From a virus, in IMG/VR virus record IMGVR_UViG_3300029983_000007, positions 1-64,000 of that record: a DNA stretch of 64,000 bases, one strand, 5' to 3'. Each line of letters opens with the position of its first letter. Within the stretch, counting starts at the first letter, position 1. Below are positions 25,109 to 33,935 of the stretch, in pieces. The translations under genes were made by a program, and so were the position numbers. Below the pieces are notes generated by a model. The model saw only the letters and a program-made list of their open reading frames with translations. It was not told where the DNA came from and did not search any database.

Positions 25109-26075
25109 AGAAATATTAACAGATAATTCACTTTATAGAATTGAACCAACTAAATCAGATAGTTGGATTCAAACATATTTAAATCCAACAAATTTTGATA
25201 ATTTAAATACCAAAGAAAATTTAGAAGAATTTCGAAATTATGTAATTGATAATTGTAAATATAAATTGATTGAAAACTATAGTATCAATGAATATAAATC
25301 TGATTTTTTTATACCAGAATTGAATTTAGCTCTGAAATTTATAAATCTATTTAGTTATTGTGAGTTAAATGTAGATAAAAAATATCAATTAAATTCATAT
25401 TTAGAATATGAAAAATCTGGTATTCATCTGATACAGATATTTGAAGATTTATGGGAAATTAGAAAAACTAATATTAAATCTAGGTTAAAGAATATGTTTG
25501 GATTGTCTGAAATAATTTATGCAAGAAAATGTAAAGTTGTTATTTTCGATAAAAAAGATAACTCTTTTGTTAGTAATTTTATAAGTGAAAATCATCTACA
25601 AGGTAATGTAGGATCATTTATTAAATTGGGTTTGAAATTTGATGATGAGATTGTTTCAGTTATGACTTTTGGTAAATTAAGAAAGAATATGGGACAACAT
25701 GGTGGATCAGATGATTATGAATTGTTGAGATTTTGTAATAAAATGAATAGTTCTGTTATAGGAGGAGCATCAAAATTGTTTAAATTTTTTGTTAATATGT
25801 ATAATCCTTCTACATTAACATCATATGCAGATATGATGTGGAGTAGTTCAGAAAACATATATAAAAAATTAGGATTAGTATTTGAACACAAAAGTGATCC
25901 TTCATATTTTTATATTGTTGATAACATAAGGAAAAATAGATTTGGATATCGTAAAGATGTTTTATTGTCTTGTGGATATAACGGTGAATATTGGGGAGAG
26001 CATGATATTTGTTTTGTAAATAAATTATATAGAATTTACGATGTTGGAACTGAGAAGTTTACATGGACTAAATGA
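25092..26075 (+). CDS. degenerate Hef-like homing endonuclease
   Basis: 327 residues, lacking the zinc finger and repeat modules of its relatives. The nuclease core is altered: ELNLALKFINLFSYCE stands where relatives have ELNLAFEYNGLYWHSE, so the acidic residue, glycine and W-H pair are gone. The C-terminal module is well kept (NHLQGNVGSFIKLGLKFDDEIVSVMTFG, ELLRFCNKMNSSVIGGASKLF, LYRIYDVGTEKFTW). Probably inactive as a nuclease, possibly still DNA-binding. Confidence 0.75.
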   Translation: MLKLSKEILTDNSLYRIEPTKSDSWIQTYLNPTNFDNLNTKENLEEFRNYVIDNCKYKLIENYSINEYKSDFFIPELNLALKFINLFSYCELNVDKKYQLNSYLEYEKSGIHLIQIFEDLWEIRKTNIKSRLKNMFGLSEIIYARKCKVVIFDKKDNSFVSNFISENHLQGNVGSFIKLGLKFDDEIVSVMTFGKLRKNMGQHGGSDDYELLRFCNKMNSSVIGGASKLFKFFVNMYNPSTLTSYADMMWSSSENIYKKLGLVFEHKSDPSYFYIVDNIRKNRFGYRKDVLLSCGYNGEYWGEHDICFVNKLYRIYDVGTEKFTWTK

Positions 26076-26099
26076 GTGAACTAATTCACTCATTTTTTA
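26071..26099 (+). terminator. terminator after the endonuclease cluster
   Basis: Stem AATGAGTGAA/TTCACTCATT, loop CTAA, six Ts; includes the stop codon of the preceding gene. Confidence 0.85.
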
Positions 26100-26130
26100 T
26101 TCTATGCTTTTGTAGTATTTTATTCTAATT

Positions 26131-26165
26131 AAATGAATATTGTTATTTTTACAATATTCATTTTT
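26131..26165 (+). terminator. second hairpin in the 26.1-26.4 kb gap
   Basis: Arms AAATGAATATTGT/ACAATATTCATTT, seven-base loop and Ts. The rest of the gap 26076-26392 is AT-rich with a short palindrome ATTCACATGTGAAT at about 26217 and no gene that I can support. Confidence 0.6.
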
Positions 26166-26392
26166 AATATTATCATTAAATTGTGTACTTTTTTAATTTT
26201 ATTGTGTATTTATATAATTCACATGTGAATATTCTTATTTATTATCATGAATCAATATAGCTTTTTTATAAATTCTTATTTGTTGTTTTTATATTCATAT
26301 ATTAAAATAAATCTAAATCTAAATCATAATATAAATAATAAACAAATTATTATTTCTGTACTAAGTATAATTACATAAAAAGAATAAAATTG

Positions 26393-27139
26393 ATGTTAGA
26401 ATTTAATAAAATATATCAAATAGATGTATTAGAAGGATTACGAAAATTGGATGATAATAGTATTGACTGTGGTGTATCATCACCACCGTATAATAAATTG
26501 GGTCTGATGAAAGGAAAAAAGCAAAAAGGTGGTGATTGGGATGGCTATATAACATATGATAATTTTGAAGATAATATGCCTGAAGATGAATATCAGAAAT
26601 GGCAAATAGAAATATTAAATGAAATTCAAAGAGTATTAAAACCTGGTGGATCATTTTTCTATAATCATAAAAATAGAAGATATGATAAAACTGAGTATTC
26701 TCCATATGAATGGGTAAGTAAATCAAATATAAATATTTATCAAACTATTATTTGGGATAGAAAAGCTGATGTTAATAATTCTTTGTATTTTTTTCAACCA
26801 GTATATGAATTGGTATATTGGTTAACAAAAGATAATAAAAAAGCTCCAATTTTTAATAAAAGAGATTTGATTGAACAAAAAAGTATTTGGAGAATATCAC
26901 CAAAAATGAATATTCCTCATCCTGCTCCTTTTCCTGATGAATTAGTTGAACATTGTATAAATGCTACAACTAAAGAAGGCGACGTTGTGTTAGATCCATT
27001 TATGGGAGTAGGTACTACTGCTCTGGTTGCTAAAAGATTAGGTAGAAAATACATAGGATTTGATATATCAGGAGAATATGTTAATATTGCTGAAACAAAT
27101 GTTTATGAAGGCAAAATTAGAAAAAAAAATGAAATGTAA
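26393..27139 (+). CDS. DNA methyltransferase, beta-type
   Basis: 248 residues from ATG 26393. Catalytic motif SSPPYN at 29-34 comes first, the AdoMet-binding motif DPFMGVGTTALVAKRLGRKYIGFDIS near the C terminus, with a target-recognition stretch between. This permuted order is that of beta-class N6-adenine/N4-cytosine methyltransferases (CcrM-like). No partner nuclease is nearby, so it is probably an anti-restriction or regulatory methylase. Confidence 0.9.
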   Translation: MLEFNKIYQIDVLEGLRKLDDNSIDCGVSSPPYNKLGLMKGKKQKGGDWDGYITYDNFEDNMPEDEYQKWQIEILNEIQRVLKPGGSFFYNHKNRRYDKTEYSPYEWVSKSNINIYQTIIWDRKADVNNSLYFFQPVYELVYWLTKDNKKAPIFNKRDLIEQKSIWRISPKMNIPHPAPFPDELVEHCINATTKEGDVVLDPFMGVGTTALVAKRLGRKYIGFDISGEYVNIAETNVYEGKIRKKNEM

Positions 27140-27364
27140 ATGAAAGAAAAAGTCCAAGTTGAAAAAGAAAAAAAATATCTTGAAGTGATTTTCGAAAGTT
27201 CAGATGATTTTAATAAATATACAGGAAAAATTAAAACATCTGATCTTGGTGAAGAAGATTATATATTAACTATTTATAAAAAAGGATCAGTAGTTAGAAA
27301 ACTTCGTAGATTAGGAATAACCGAAAATTCATCAAGAAATATTAATTATAGAGAAATAATTTAA
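27140..27364 (+). CDS. small hypothetical protein
   Basis: 74 residues directly after the methyltransferase stop. KYLEVIFESSDDFNKYTGKI and YILTIYKKGSVVRKLRRLGI suggest a small alpha/beta protein. No family recognised; likely co-expressed with the methylase. Confidence 0.55.
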   Translation: MKEKVQVEKEKKYLEVIFESSDDFNKYTGKIKTSDLGEEDYILTIYKKGSVVRKLRRLGITENSSRNINYREII

Positions 27365-27367
27365 AAA

Positions 27368-27616
27368 ATGTGCATAAAAACAACTCATATAGTAACAAGA
27401 TAATTTGCTATTGGTGCAATTCTAAGAAAACAGAATGATATTTATAATATATCTGATGAAGAACTTTCTGATTTATTGAAATAGAGTATTCACAATGGTT
27501 TTTATAATTTTGTTATTGTTAGTAAATCTGAAATGGAAGATAATAGAAATAAAAAATATCCAAGTCCATATTTAGATGATGTGTATAATTTACCAGAAAG
27601 TAATGATGCTTGGTAA
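27368..27616 (+). pseudogene. small gene broken by two stop codons
   Basis: One frame from ATG 27368 to TAA 27614 has protein-like composition throughout but is interrupted by TAA at 27401 and TAG at 27482. Segments: MCIKTTHIVTR, then FAIGAILRKQNDIYNISDEE, then FYNFVIVSKSEMEDN to a final NLPESNDAW. No frameshift is needed. It is read as a recent pseudogene. Confidence 0.6.
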
Positions 27617-27621
27617 TAAAA

Positions 27622-27652
27622 AAGTGAATGATTAAATCATTCACTTTTTTTA
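27622..27652. terminator. bidirectional terminator
   Basis: Stem AAGTGAATGAT/ATCATTCACTT, three-base loop, A-run and T-run between convergent genes. Confidence 0.85.
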
Positions 27653-28180
27653 TTTAAATAAACTTATTATTGCATTCATTCCATAGTCATTTAGATTTCT
27701 TGTTCCTATGCCTGCAAATTTTTCTGTTAATTTTGGAATACCTTCATAGATTTCAAATGCGTTTGATTCATAATCAAAATAATGCCATTGGTTCACATTT
27801 TGCTCAAATAAATATATTGGCTTATGATTATCTATTGCACAAGAAACAGCGTATCCTGTACCCCCTCTAACATTAGTTTCATTTTCAAGAGTGCCAATTG
27901 CAAATATTGTATCAGAACTTTTTACTTGAAACCAATCTCTTGATATTAGATTTTTGACATACAATGAAGCATTCTTTATGTTTCTATTTAGTCTTTCATT
28001 AGCAATTTTGATGTGTTCATAGCCTTCTTTTAATTGGTTGGTTGAGAGTATGTATCTATTGTCTGACTTTGTGCCGTGGTCGAAAAAAGAAAATGATACA
28101 ACTTTAAATCCTTTCTTAATTGACTCTTGTTCGAAAATGTAATCTGAGCCTGATGCTCCTCCAGAATAACATGTTTTCAT
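27650..28180 (-). CDS. SLOG/DprA-like nucleotide-binding protein
   Basis: 176 residues. CYSGGASGSDYIFE at the N terminus, GTLENETNVRGGTGYAV in the middle and FAGIGTRNLNDYGMNAI at the C terminus are glycine-rich loops as in Rossmann-like LOG/DprA (SLOG) proteins that bind nucleotides or their derivatives. Phage copies are common and of unknown role. Assignment rests on motif pattern only. Confidence 0.55.
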   Translation of the reverse strand: MKTCYSGGASGSDYIFEQESIKKGFKVVSFSFFDHGTKSDNRYILSTNQLKEGYEHIKIANERLNRNIKNASLYVKNLISRDWFQVKSSDTIFAIGTLENETNVRGGTGYAVSCAIDNHKPIYLFEQNVNQWHYFDYESNAFEIYEGIPKLTEKFAGIGTRNLNDYGMNAIISLFK

Positions 28181-28190
28181 ATTTGTTGAT

Positions 28191-28504
28191 TTATATATTA
28201 TTTGTAATTATTAGCTCATGTTTAAAAATAATCCTATCACCGTTATAATTATGAATATTATAATCCTTGTATAATTTTCTTATAAATGGCTTATCTTCAT
28301 AAGATATAATAACGTTACCTTTGAGTTTATCTATTTCATTTTTCAATTCAATATGAAAATCATCAGTATAGTTTTCACAATTATCATACAAATATTCCTT
28401 TTTGTAATATGGCGGATCTAAATACCAAACAACATTATCAGTATTGTACATATTGAAAATGTCTTTGTAGTTTTAAGTTCTTCATTAAATCTTTTAATTT
28501 CCAT
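28191..28504 (-). pseudogene. relic of a Dam-type (D12) adenine methyltransferase
   Basis: The open part MYNTDNVVWYLDPPYYKK (from 28451) holds the catalytic DPPYY motif, and the end FKHELIITNNI is typical of the D12 family. The N-terminal half with the AdoMet-binding FxGxG motif is absent. Upstream, ATG 28504 gives MEIKRFNEELK, and a change of frame would join NYKDIFNMYNTD, so a deletion plus frameshift is likely. Adjacent to the SLOG-like gene. Confidence 0.65.
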
Positions 28505-28589
28505 GATATTATTATTTTTTATAAAACTATATATTAAATTTTTGATGAATTTTTTTTTTATATATACTTGAAAATATAATATAATATTA

Positions 28590-30005
28590 ATGAAAATTTA
28601 CTCTAATGAATATATTACAGATTTTAATAAATTAAAAAATTCTGTTATAGGGTTTGAATTTGAATTTTATACAGATAAATCATATTTTAAATTAATAGAA
28701 TTATTAAATAATACTCTTGCGCCTATTCAGGTTCATGGATATAGAAAATATCACTCTACTTTTACTCCAGATGAAAATAATTTTAAAATTGAACCAGATT
28801 TATCTGGTGGCGCTGATCTTGTTGAATTGATAACAGGACCAATACCTTATGTAAATTCAAAAATAATTTTATTGAAAATTCTTAAAGTATTAGATAAATA
28901 TGCAAGAACAGATGAAAAATGTTCAATTCACATCAATATTTCTTTTGAAGATATTGGAAATGGTAAAGTATTAGATAATTTAAATAAGTTAAAATTGATT
29001 TTATCTGTAGATGAAGAACGAATATACAACTTTTTTCCTGAAAGAAAAAATAATATCTATGCAAAAAGTGTTAAAACATTAATTCCATTTAAAGGATTTG
29101 ATTTTTCGACAAATGCAGTAGACATATTACAGAATAATGTTCAAATAGGAAATACTAAATATTATGGCATAAATTTTTTACCAGCAGAAAACATCGAAAC
29201 ATCTGGACAAAGATTAGAGTGGAGATATATTGGTGGTGATAACTATAATCAGAAATCATCAGAAATATTATCATTAATGGATTATTTTATTGCTATAACT
29301 TGGAATTGTTGTGATGCTAAATTGACTGATGATGATTTGAAAAAATTACAAAAATATTTATTTGAAAATATTAATATATTTAAGACATTTTCAAATTATA
29401 ATGATTTTATTGCTGAATTTCCAACAATTGATATTCAAGTTGATAAACTAAATGATTATAGTATAGTTAAAGCTTATTATGATACTATTTATACTAAGAT
29501 ATTTGATATAGTAAGAAATGTTTACAACCTTAAAGATTGTATTATAAATTTGGACACTGAAGTTAATAGAATTGAATTGGTTGATGCCACATTCAAAACA
29601 ATATTTGATTTATATGATTTAGATTTTATAGAATGCTCTATGAATAGTGGTAGATACACAAGCTGTAATTTTATTTCATCAGAATTAGTTAATGGCACCA
29701 TACATGGTGGAGAAATATCAGATACTGATGTATTGAACTCTAAAATAGAAAGTGCTACAATTGATTTAGATTCAGAAGTAAGTGATTGTTATTTATATCA
29801 ATGTATGATTAATTGTAGAGTAAAAGGTAATTCTGTTATAAGAATGTGTAAACTTGGACCAAATGCAATAATAGATGACTCTGTTAAAATTGCAACTGAT
29901 ACTAATAACTATTTTCATACCATTCCGACTGAAGAAGATGTTAAAAAGGGTCCAGATAATTTGAAAGATATGAAGATACCTTTCACAAAAGGTAAAAAAT
30001 GGTGA
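28590..30005 (+). CDS. amidoligase-like protein fused to a beta-helix domain
   Basis: 471 residues. GFEFEFY (21-27), EPDLSGGADLVELITGP (68-84) and CSIHINIS (H114) match the putative amidoligase family (glutamate-cysteine-ligase-like, COOH-NH2 ligases). These join amino acids or peptides and are found in several large phages. Residues of about 365-435 (CSMNSGRYTSCNFISSELVN; CYLYQCMINCRVKGNSVI) are short repeating strands like a pentapeptide/hexapeptide beta-helix, an unusual fusion. Start of a plus-strand operon with tagged proteins. Confidence 0.75.
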   Translation: MKIYSNEYITDFNKLKNSVIGFEFEFYTDKSYFKLIELLNNTLAPIQVHGYRKYHSTFTPDENNFKIEPDLSGGADLVELITGPIPYVNSKIILLKILKVLDKYARTDEKCSIHINISFEDIGNGKVLDNLNKLKLILSVDEERIYNFFPERKNNIYAKSVKTLIPFKGFDFSTNAVDILQNNVQIGNTKYYGINFLPAENIETSGQRLEWRYIGGDNYNQKSSEILSLMDYFIAITWNCCDAKLTDDDLKKLQKYLFENINIFKTFSNYNDFIAEFPTIDIQVDKLNDYSIVKAYYDTIYTKIFDIVRNVYNLKDCIINLDTEVNRIELVDATFKTIFDLYDLDFIECSMNSGRYTSCNFISSELVNGTIHGGEISDTDVLNSKIESATIDLDSEVSDCYLYQCMINCRVKGNSVIRMCKLGPNAIIDDSVKIATDTNNYFHTIPTEEDVKKGPDNLKDMKIPFTKGKKW

Positions 30006-30006
30006 T

Positions 30007-30342
30007 ATGATAATACATAAATTTAATGAAAATAATAACGAAGATTATGATGATTTTGTGAATAAAGTGAAAACTTTATTTTTAGAATTGTGGGATGATA
30101 AAATAGGAATTTCAAATTTTAAAATTGATACAAATGTTCAATATAATGTAAGTTTTAAAATTGGCTATAATTCAGTTACAAATAAAAATTTTACAGAATA
30201 TAATGAATTGTTTAAAATATTAAACAATTCTGGTCCAGAATTTCAATTCATTTCTGGTACTATGTATGCAAAGATAACTAATTTTAGTAAACTAATTGAA
30301 GATATGAAACTATTATTAAATTCAAAAAAATTTAATTTATAA
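30007..30342 (+). CDS. tagged protein, leader IIHKFNE and tail KKFNL
   Basis: 111 residues. Start MIIHKFNENNNEDY, end LNSKKFNL. The body (VKTLFLELWDDKIGISNFKI; FKILNNSGPEFQF) is a paralogue of the next gene (KELFLDLWDDTLFLTKL). No family recognised. Overlaps the next start by one base. Confidence 0.65.
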   Translation: MIIHKFNENNNEDYDDFVNKVKTLFLELWDDKIGISNFKIDTNVQYNVSFKIGYNSVTNKNFTEYNELFKILNNSGPEFQFISGTMYAKITNFSKLIEDMKLLLNSKKFNL

Positions 30343-30680
30343 TGGAAATAGATAGATTTAGAAATGAAGCAAAAATATTATCTAATGACACAAAAGAATT
30401 GTTTTTAGATTTGTGGGATGATACATTATTTCTAACTAAATTGTGTGTACAATCATATGTAGATACATCCAATAATATTTTTTATCAATTGTCTTGCTCA
30501 ATGCACAAATCTATTGATAAAGACACATATAATATTTATAAAACTTTATTTGATATTCTAGTTAGATGTGATGTTGATTTTAAGTTCGATAAAAATGAAT
30601 TATCAGCTCAATTTGAGGATATCAATACTTTTATAAAAGAAATGAAAACATTAAAAGATTCAAAAAAATTTAACATATAA
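30342..30680 (+). CDS. tagged protein, leader EIDRFRNE and tail KKFNI
   Basis: 112 residues. Start MEIDRFRNEAKIL, end KDSKKFNI. Paralogue of the preceding gene, sharing the LFL-LWDD block and the C-terminal tag while most of the body has diverged, so the tags are kept more strictly than the core. Confidence 0.65.
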   Translation: MEIDRFRNEAKILSNDTKELFLDLWDDTLFLTKLCVQSYVDTSNNIFYQLSCSMHKSIDKDTYNIYKTLFDILVRCDVDFKFDKNELSAQFEDINTFIKEMKTLKDSKKFNI

Positions 30681-31105
30681 TGATTACAAACTTTAATACT
30701 AAATCAACAGACCACAATTTTTATTATCCTTCTGTTACAGGACCCCAAGGTAAAATTCCTTTTGCTGGTACAAATTATGGTGAGGAACCAAGAATTAAGA
30801 ATTTTAAACAATATTTTGGTGAATACAGAAAGGGATCTGATAAATTTGGAAAATTAGTTGAAAGAATAATGGAATTTTTGAGATTACCAGAATTTAAAGA
30901 TAGACTTAGTGAAAATGATGGATTGAAATTCTTTATTTATGACTTTGAAGCAAGATCTCACATCAAAGTAGATAAAATAAAGCAATTATTAAGTAATGAT
31001 ACAAACCTTTATAGTTTTGATATTAAGATAGATGATAAATATATAACATTTTCTAATATAAACAAAACCAGAAAAGGTAGATATGTATCAGGTAGAAAAG
31101 ATTAA
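30680..31105 (+). CDS. hypothetical protein with leader-like start
   Basis: 141 residues. Start MITNFNTKSTDHNFYYPSV shares the first five residues of the tagged group but lacks the E site and the C-terminal tag. The body includes GPQGKIPFAGTNYGEEPRIKN and a lysine-rich end. No family recognised. Confidence 0.55.
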   Translation: MITNFNTKSTDHNFYYPSVTGPQGKIPFAGTNYGEEPRIKNFKQYFGEYRKGSDKFGKLVERIMEFLRLPEFKDRLSENDGLKFFIYDFEARSHIKVDKIKQLLSNDTNLYSFDIKIDDKYITFSNINKTRKGRYVSGRKD

Positions 31106-31109
31106 ATTT

Positions 31110-32285
31110 ATGAATAAAAATTGGACATATATAATATTATTATCAATTGCGGCATTATCATTAGCAGGTACTGCCGCATATTTTTCGATATTTGGATTAA
31201 CAAAATTATTTGCTTCAGCAGGTTTAGGTATAACTATATTAGCAGCAGCACTTGAGTTTTCTAAATTAGTTACCGTATCGTATGTTTATCGTTATTGGAA
31301 AAAGATTAAACCAATATTAAGAGGATTTTATATTTTTGCTGTTGTTTTTATTATGTTTTTGACTTCGGTGGGTATATATGGATTTTTAACTGGAGCATAT
31401 CAACAATCTGCTAATAAATTAGAAAGTAGAGATTCACAAATAAAGATAATGGAAAGTAAGAAATCTCTATTTATAACTCAATTAGATATGATGAATAAAT
31501 CTATTGAGAGTTCAAATAGTAGAATTAACACTTTGTCTGGATTAAGAATACAGCAAGAAAAAAGATTAGATGATCTTTATAATAAAAAAAATAATAATGT
31601 TGCAAAAAATGCAGAGAGCCATATAGCAGGTTCAGATAATCAGATCAATATAATAAATTCTGATATTACATCAAAAATGAAACAAGTCAGTATGTATAAT
31701 GATTCTATTTCATTTTATGAACAGAAAATTATTGATTTGAAGTCATCAGATGCTACAAATGAAATTGGTCCTTATAAATTTGTTGCTAAATTGACAGGTA
31801 TTCCTATAGATAATTTAGTTAATATTGTAGCATTACTTATTATATGTGTATTTGACCCATTAGCTATCGCATTATTGATAGGTGTCAATCAATTAACAGA
31901 AAATGAAGAAAATGTAAAAAAAGAAGATGATAAAAAAGAAGATGAAGATGAAATACCTGATGTTAAAAATAATTCAGAGAATATATTAGATAATCAAATA
32001 ATATCACAAAAAAATAATATATCATCTGACAATATTAATTTTCATGATAATATTAGTTCAAATCAACAATATTACAATGATATGAAAGAAATATATGATG
32101 AATGGTTAAATGAAGAACTATTAAAAGAAAAATCAAAAGATGAATTAGTTGAAGAAAAAGTATCAGTTGAAGAAATTGAAGATTTTATGACATTATTTGA
32201 TAAAAATTACGATGAAAATGAACTAATTACTGTAATAAAAAGAGATAACTTAATTACTGAGTATCACTACGATAAAAAACACTAA
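31110..32285 (+). CDS. membrane protein with coiled coil
   Basis: 391 residues from ATG 31110 (a longer frame start at 31083 would overlap the preceding gene). Two or three membrane helices in the first 100 residues (TYIILLSIAALSLAGTAAYF; GFYIFAVVFIMFLTSVGIYG), a coiled coil at about 100-210, another helix near 230-255 (NIVALLIICVFDPLAIALLI), and an acidic cytoplasmic tail. The topology suggests an envelope-anchored protein; role unknown. Confidence 0.7.
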   Translation: MNKNWTYIILLSIAALSLAGTAAYFSIFGLTKLFASAGLGITILAAALEFSKLVTVSYVYRYWKKIKPILRGFYIFAVVFIMFLTSVGIYGFLTGAYQQSANKLESRDSQIKIMESKKSLFITQLDMMNKSIESSNSRINTLSGLRIQQEKRLDDLYNKKNNNVAKNAESHIAGSDNQINIINSDITSKMKQVSMYNDSISFYEQKIIDLKSSDATNEIGPYKFVAKLTGIPIDNLVNIVALLIICVFDPLAIALLIGVNQLTENEENVKKEDDKKEDEDEIPDVKNNSENILDNQIISQKNNISSDNINFHDNISSNQQYYNDMKEIYDEWLNEELLKEKSKDELVEEKVSVEEIEDFMTLFDKNYDENELITVIKRDNLITEYHYDKKH

Positions 32286-32348
32286 AATCGTCAAAAAACA
32301 TAAACAACATATATAATATTTAATATAATATAAAAATAATTATGATTG

Positions 32349-33935
32349 ATGATAAAATATGATAAAATAGAAATAAAAATATCAAGTAATAATGTTAATC
32401 ATTATAGAAGTAAAGGATATGAATGTAATATTAAAGATATTATAACTATTAATGTTACTGATTTGATGAATCAATCAACAAAAAAAATAATAGCGGTGTG
32501 CGATGTATGCGGTTCTGAACAAGAAATAGAATATAGAAAATATGTTAATAATAAAAAAAATAAGAATTTTTATGTTTGTTCACCATCATGTGCTAGAGAA
32601 AAAGTGAAAATAACTAACAAAGAAAAATATGGAGATGAGAATTATTCAAATGTAGAAAAAAGAAATAAAACTTGCTTAGAAAAATATGGAGATGAAAATT
32701 ATAAAAATTTTGAAAAAACAAAGAAAACAAATTTAGAAAAATATGGGTTTGAATATACTATACAAAATAATGATGTAAAAGAAAAAAGACAAAAGACAAA
32801 CATAATAAAATTTAATTTTGATTCACCTATGAAAAATGATGAAATTAAAATTAAAAGAAGTAATACCATGATAAATAGATATGGTGTGAAAAATTATAAT
32901 AATATTGAAAAATCATTATTTGCAATAAAAAATTCAAATATTGAAAAATTGAAACTTAAATTTAACGTTAATGTAATTGATTATAAAGATAAGTTATTTT
33001 ATATAAAATGTGAAAAAGGACATGAATATAAAGCTACGTATGATATAATAAGTAAAAGATATTTATATAATACTGATATTTGTACAATTTGTAATCCAAT
33101 TGGAGTGACATATTCTAATGAGGAAAAAAAATTATCAGAATTTATATCTGAAAATTATAGTGGAGAAATAATATTAAACAATAGAAGTGTAATAAAACCA
33201 TATGAGTTAGATATTTATTTGCCTGAATTGAATTTGGCATTTGAATATAATGGATTGTATTGGCATAGTGAGCTATATAAAGAAAAAAATTATCATAAGA
33301 ATAAATATAAAATGTGTGAAATAAATAATATACAACTCATACAAATTTGGGAAGATGATTGGTTAAATATAAATGATGTTGTTAAATCAATGATATTAAA
33401 TAAGTTAGTAAAAACTAAAACTAAGATATATGCTAGAAAATGTGAAATAAGAGAAATTTATGATAATATATTAATTAAAGAGTTTTTAAACCAAAATCAC
33501 ATTCAAGGTTTTGTTGGATCAAAAATTAAAATTGGACTTTTTTATTGTAATGAGCTGGTGAGTCTAATGACATTTTCAGAAAAAACTAAAACTAAGATTT
33601 ATGAATTAAATAGATTTTGTAATAGTCTTAACACTAATGTTATTGGAGGCGCTAGTAAACTATTTAATTATTTTATAACAAATTATAAGTACGATAAAAT
33701 AATATCATTTTCAAATAATTCTTATTCTAATGGTAAATTATATGAAAAATTAAAATTTATCAAAACAACAGAACTAAAAGAAGATTATTCTTACATTGTG
33801 AATGGTATAAGAATTCATAAATTTAATTTTAGAAAAAAAGAAAATCAAATAGAAACCGAAAGAGAATTAATGTTAAGTAAAAAATGTTATAGAATTTATG
33901 ATGCTGGTAAAATAAAATTTACCTATCCATTATAA
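32349..33935 (+). CDS. Hef-like homing endonuclease, complete
   Basis: 528 residues. Zinc finger (CDVCGSEQ ... CSPSCAREK), repeated EKYGDENY/NLEKYGF modules, nuclease core ELDIYLPELNLAFEYNGLYWHSE with QLIQIWEDDW, and the C-terminal module NHIQGFVGSKIKIGLFYCNELVSLMTF, ELNRFCNSLNTNVIGGASKLF, ending CYRIYDAGKIKFTYPL. It is the only one of three homologues here with all parts and overlaps the convergent gene at 33919 by 17 bases. Confidence 0.82.
   Translation: MIKYDKIEIKISSNNVNHYRSKGYECNIKDIITINVTDLMNQSTKKIIAVCDVCGSEQEIEYRKYVNNKKNKNFYVCSPSCAREKVKITNKEKYGDENYSNVEKRNKTCLEKYGDENYKNFEKTKKTNLEKYGFEYTIQNNDVKEKRQKTNIIKFNFDSPMKNDEIKIKRSNTMINRYGVKNYNNIEKSLFAIKNSNIEKLKLKFNVNVIDYKDKLFYIKCEKGHEYKATYDIISKRYLYNTDICTICNPIGVTYSNEEKKLSEFISENYSGEIILNNRSVIKPYELDIYLPELNLAFEYNGLYWHSELYKEKNYHKNKYKMCEINNIQLIQIWEDDWLNINDVVKSMILNKLVKTKTKIYARKCEIREIYDNILIKEFLNQNHIQGFVGSKIKIGLFYCNELVSLMTFSEKTKTKIYELNRFCNSLNTNVIGGASKLFNYFITNYKYDKIISFSNNSYSNGKLYEKLKFIKTTELKEDYSYIVNGIRIHKFNFRKKENQIETERELMLSKKCYRIYDAGKIKFTYPL

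Noticed and set aside
23527-27616. Alternative genetic code with stop codons read through
   Set aside because: TAA, TAG and TGA each end convincing genes here (for example TAG after the polymerase, TGA at 18956 and 26073). The in-frame stops are few and better explained as nonsense mutations.
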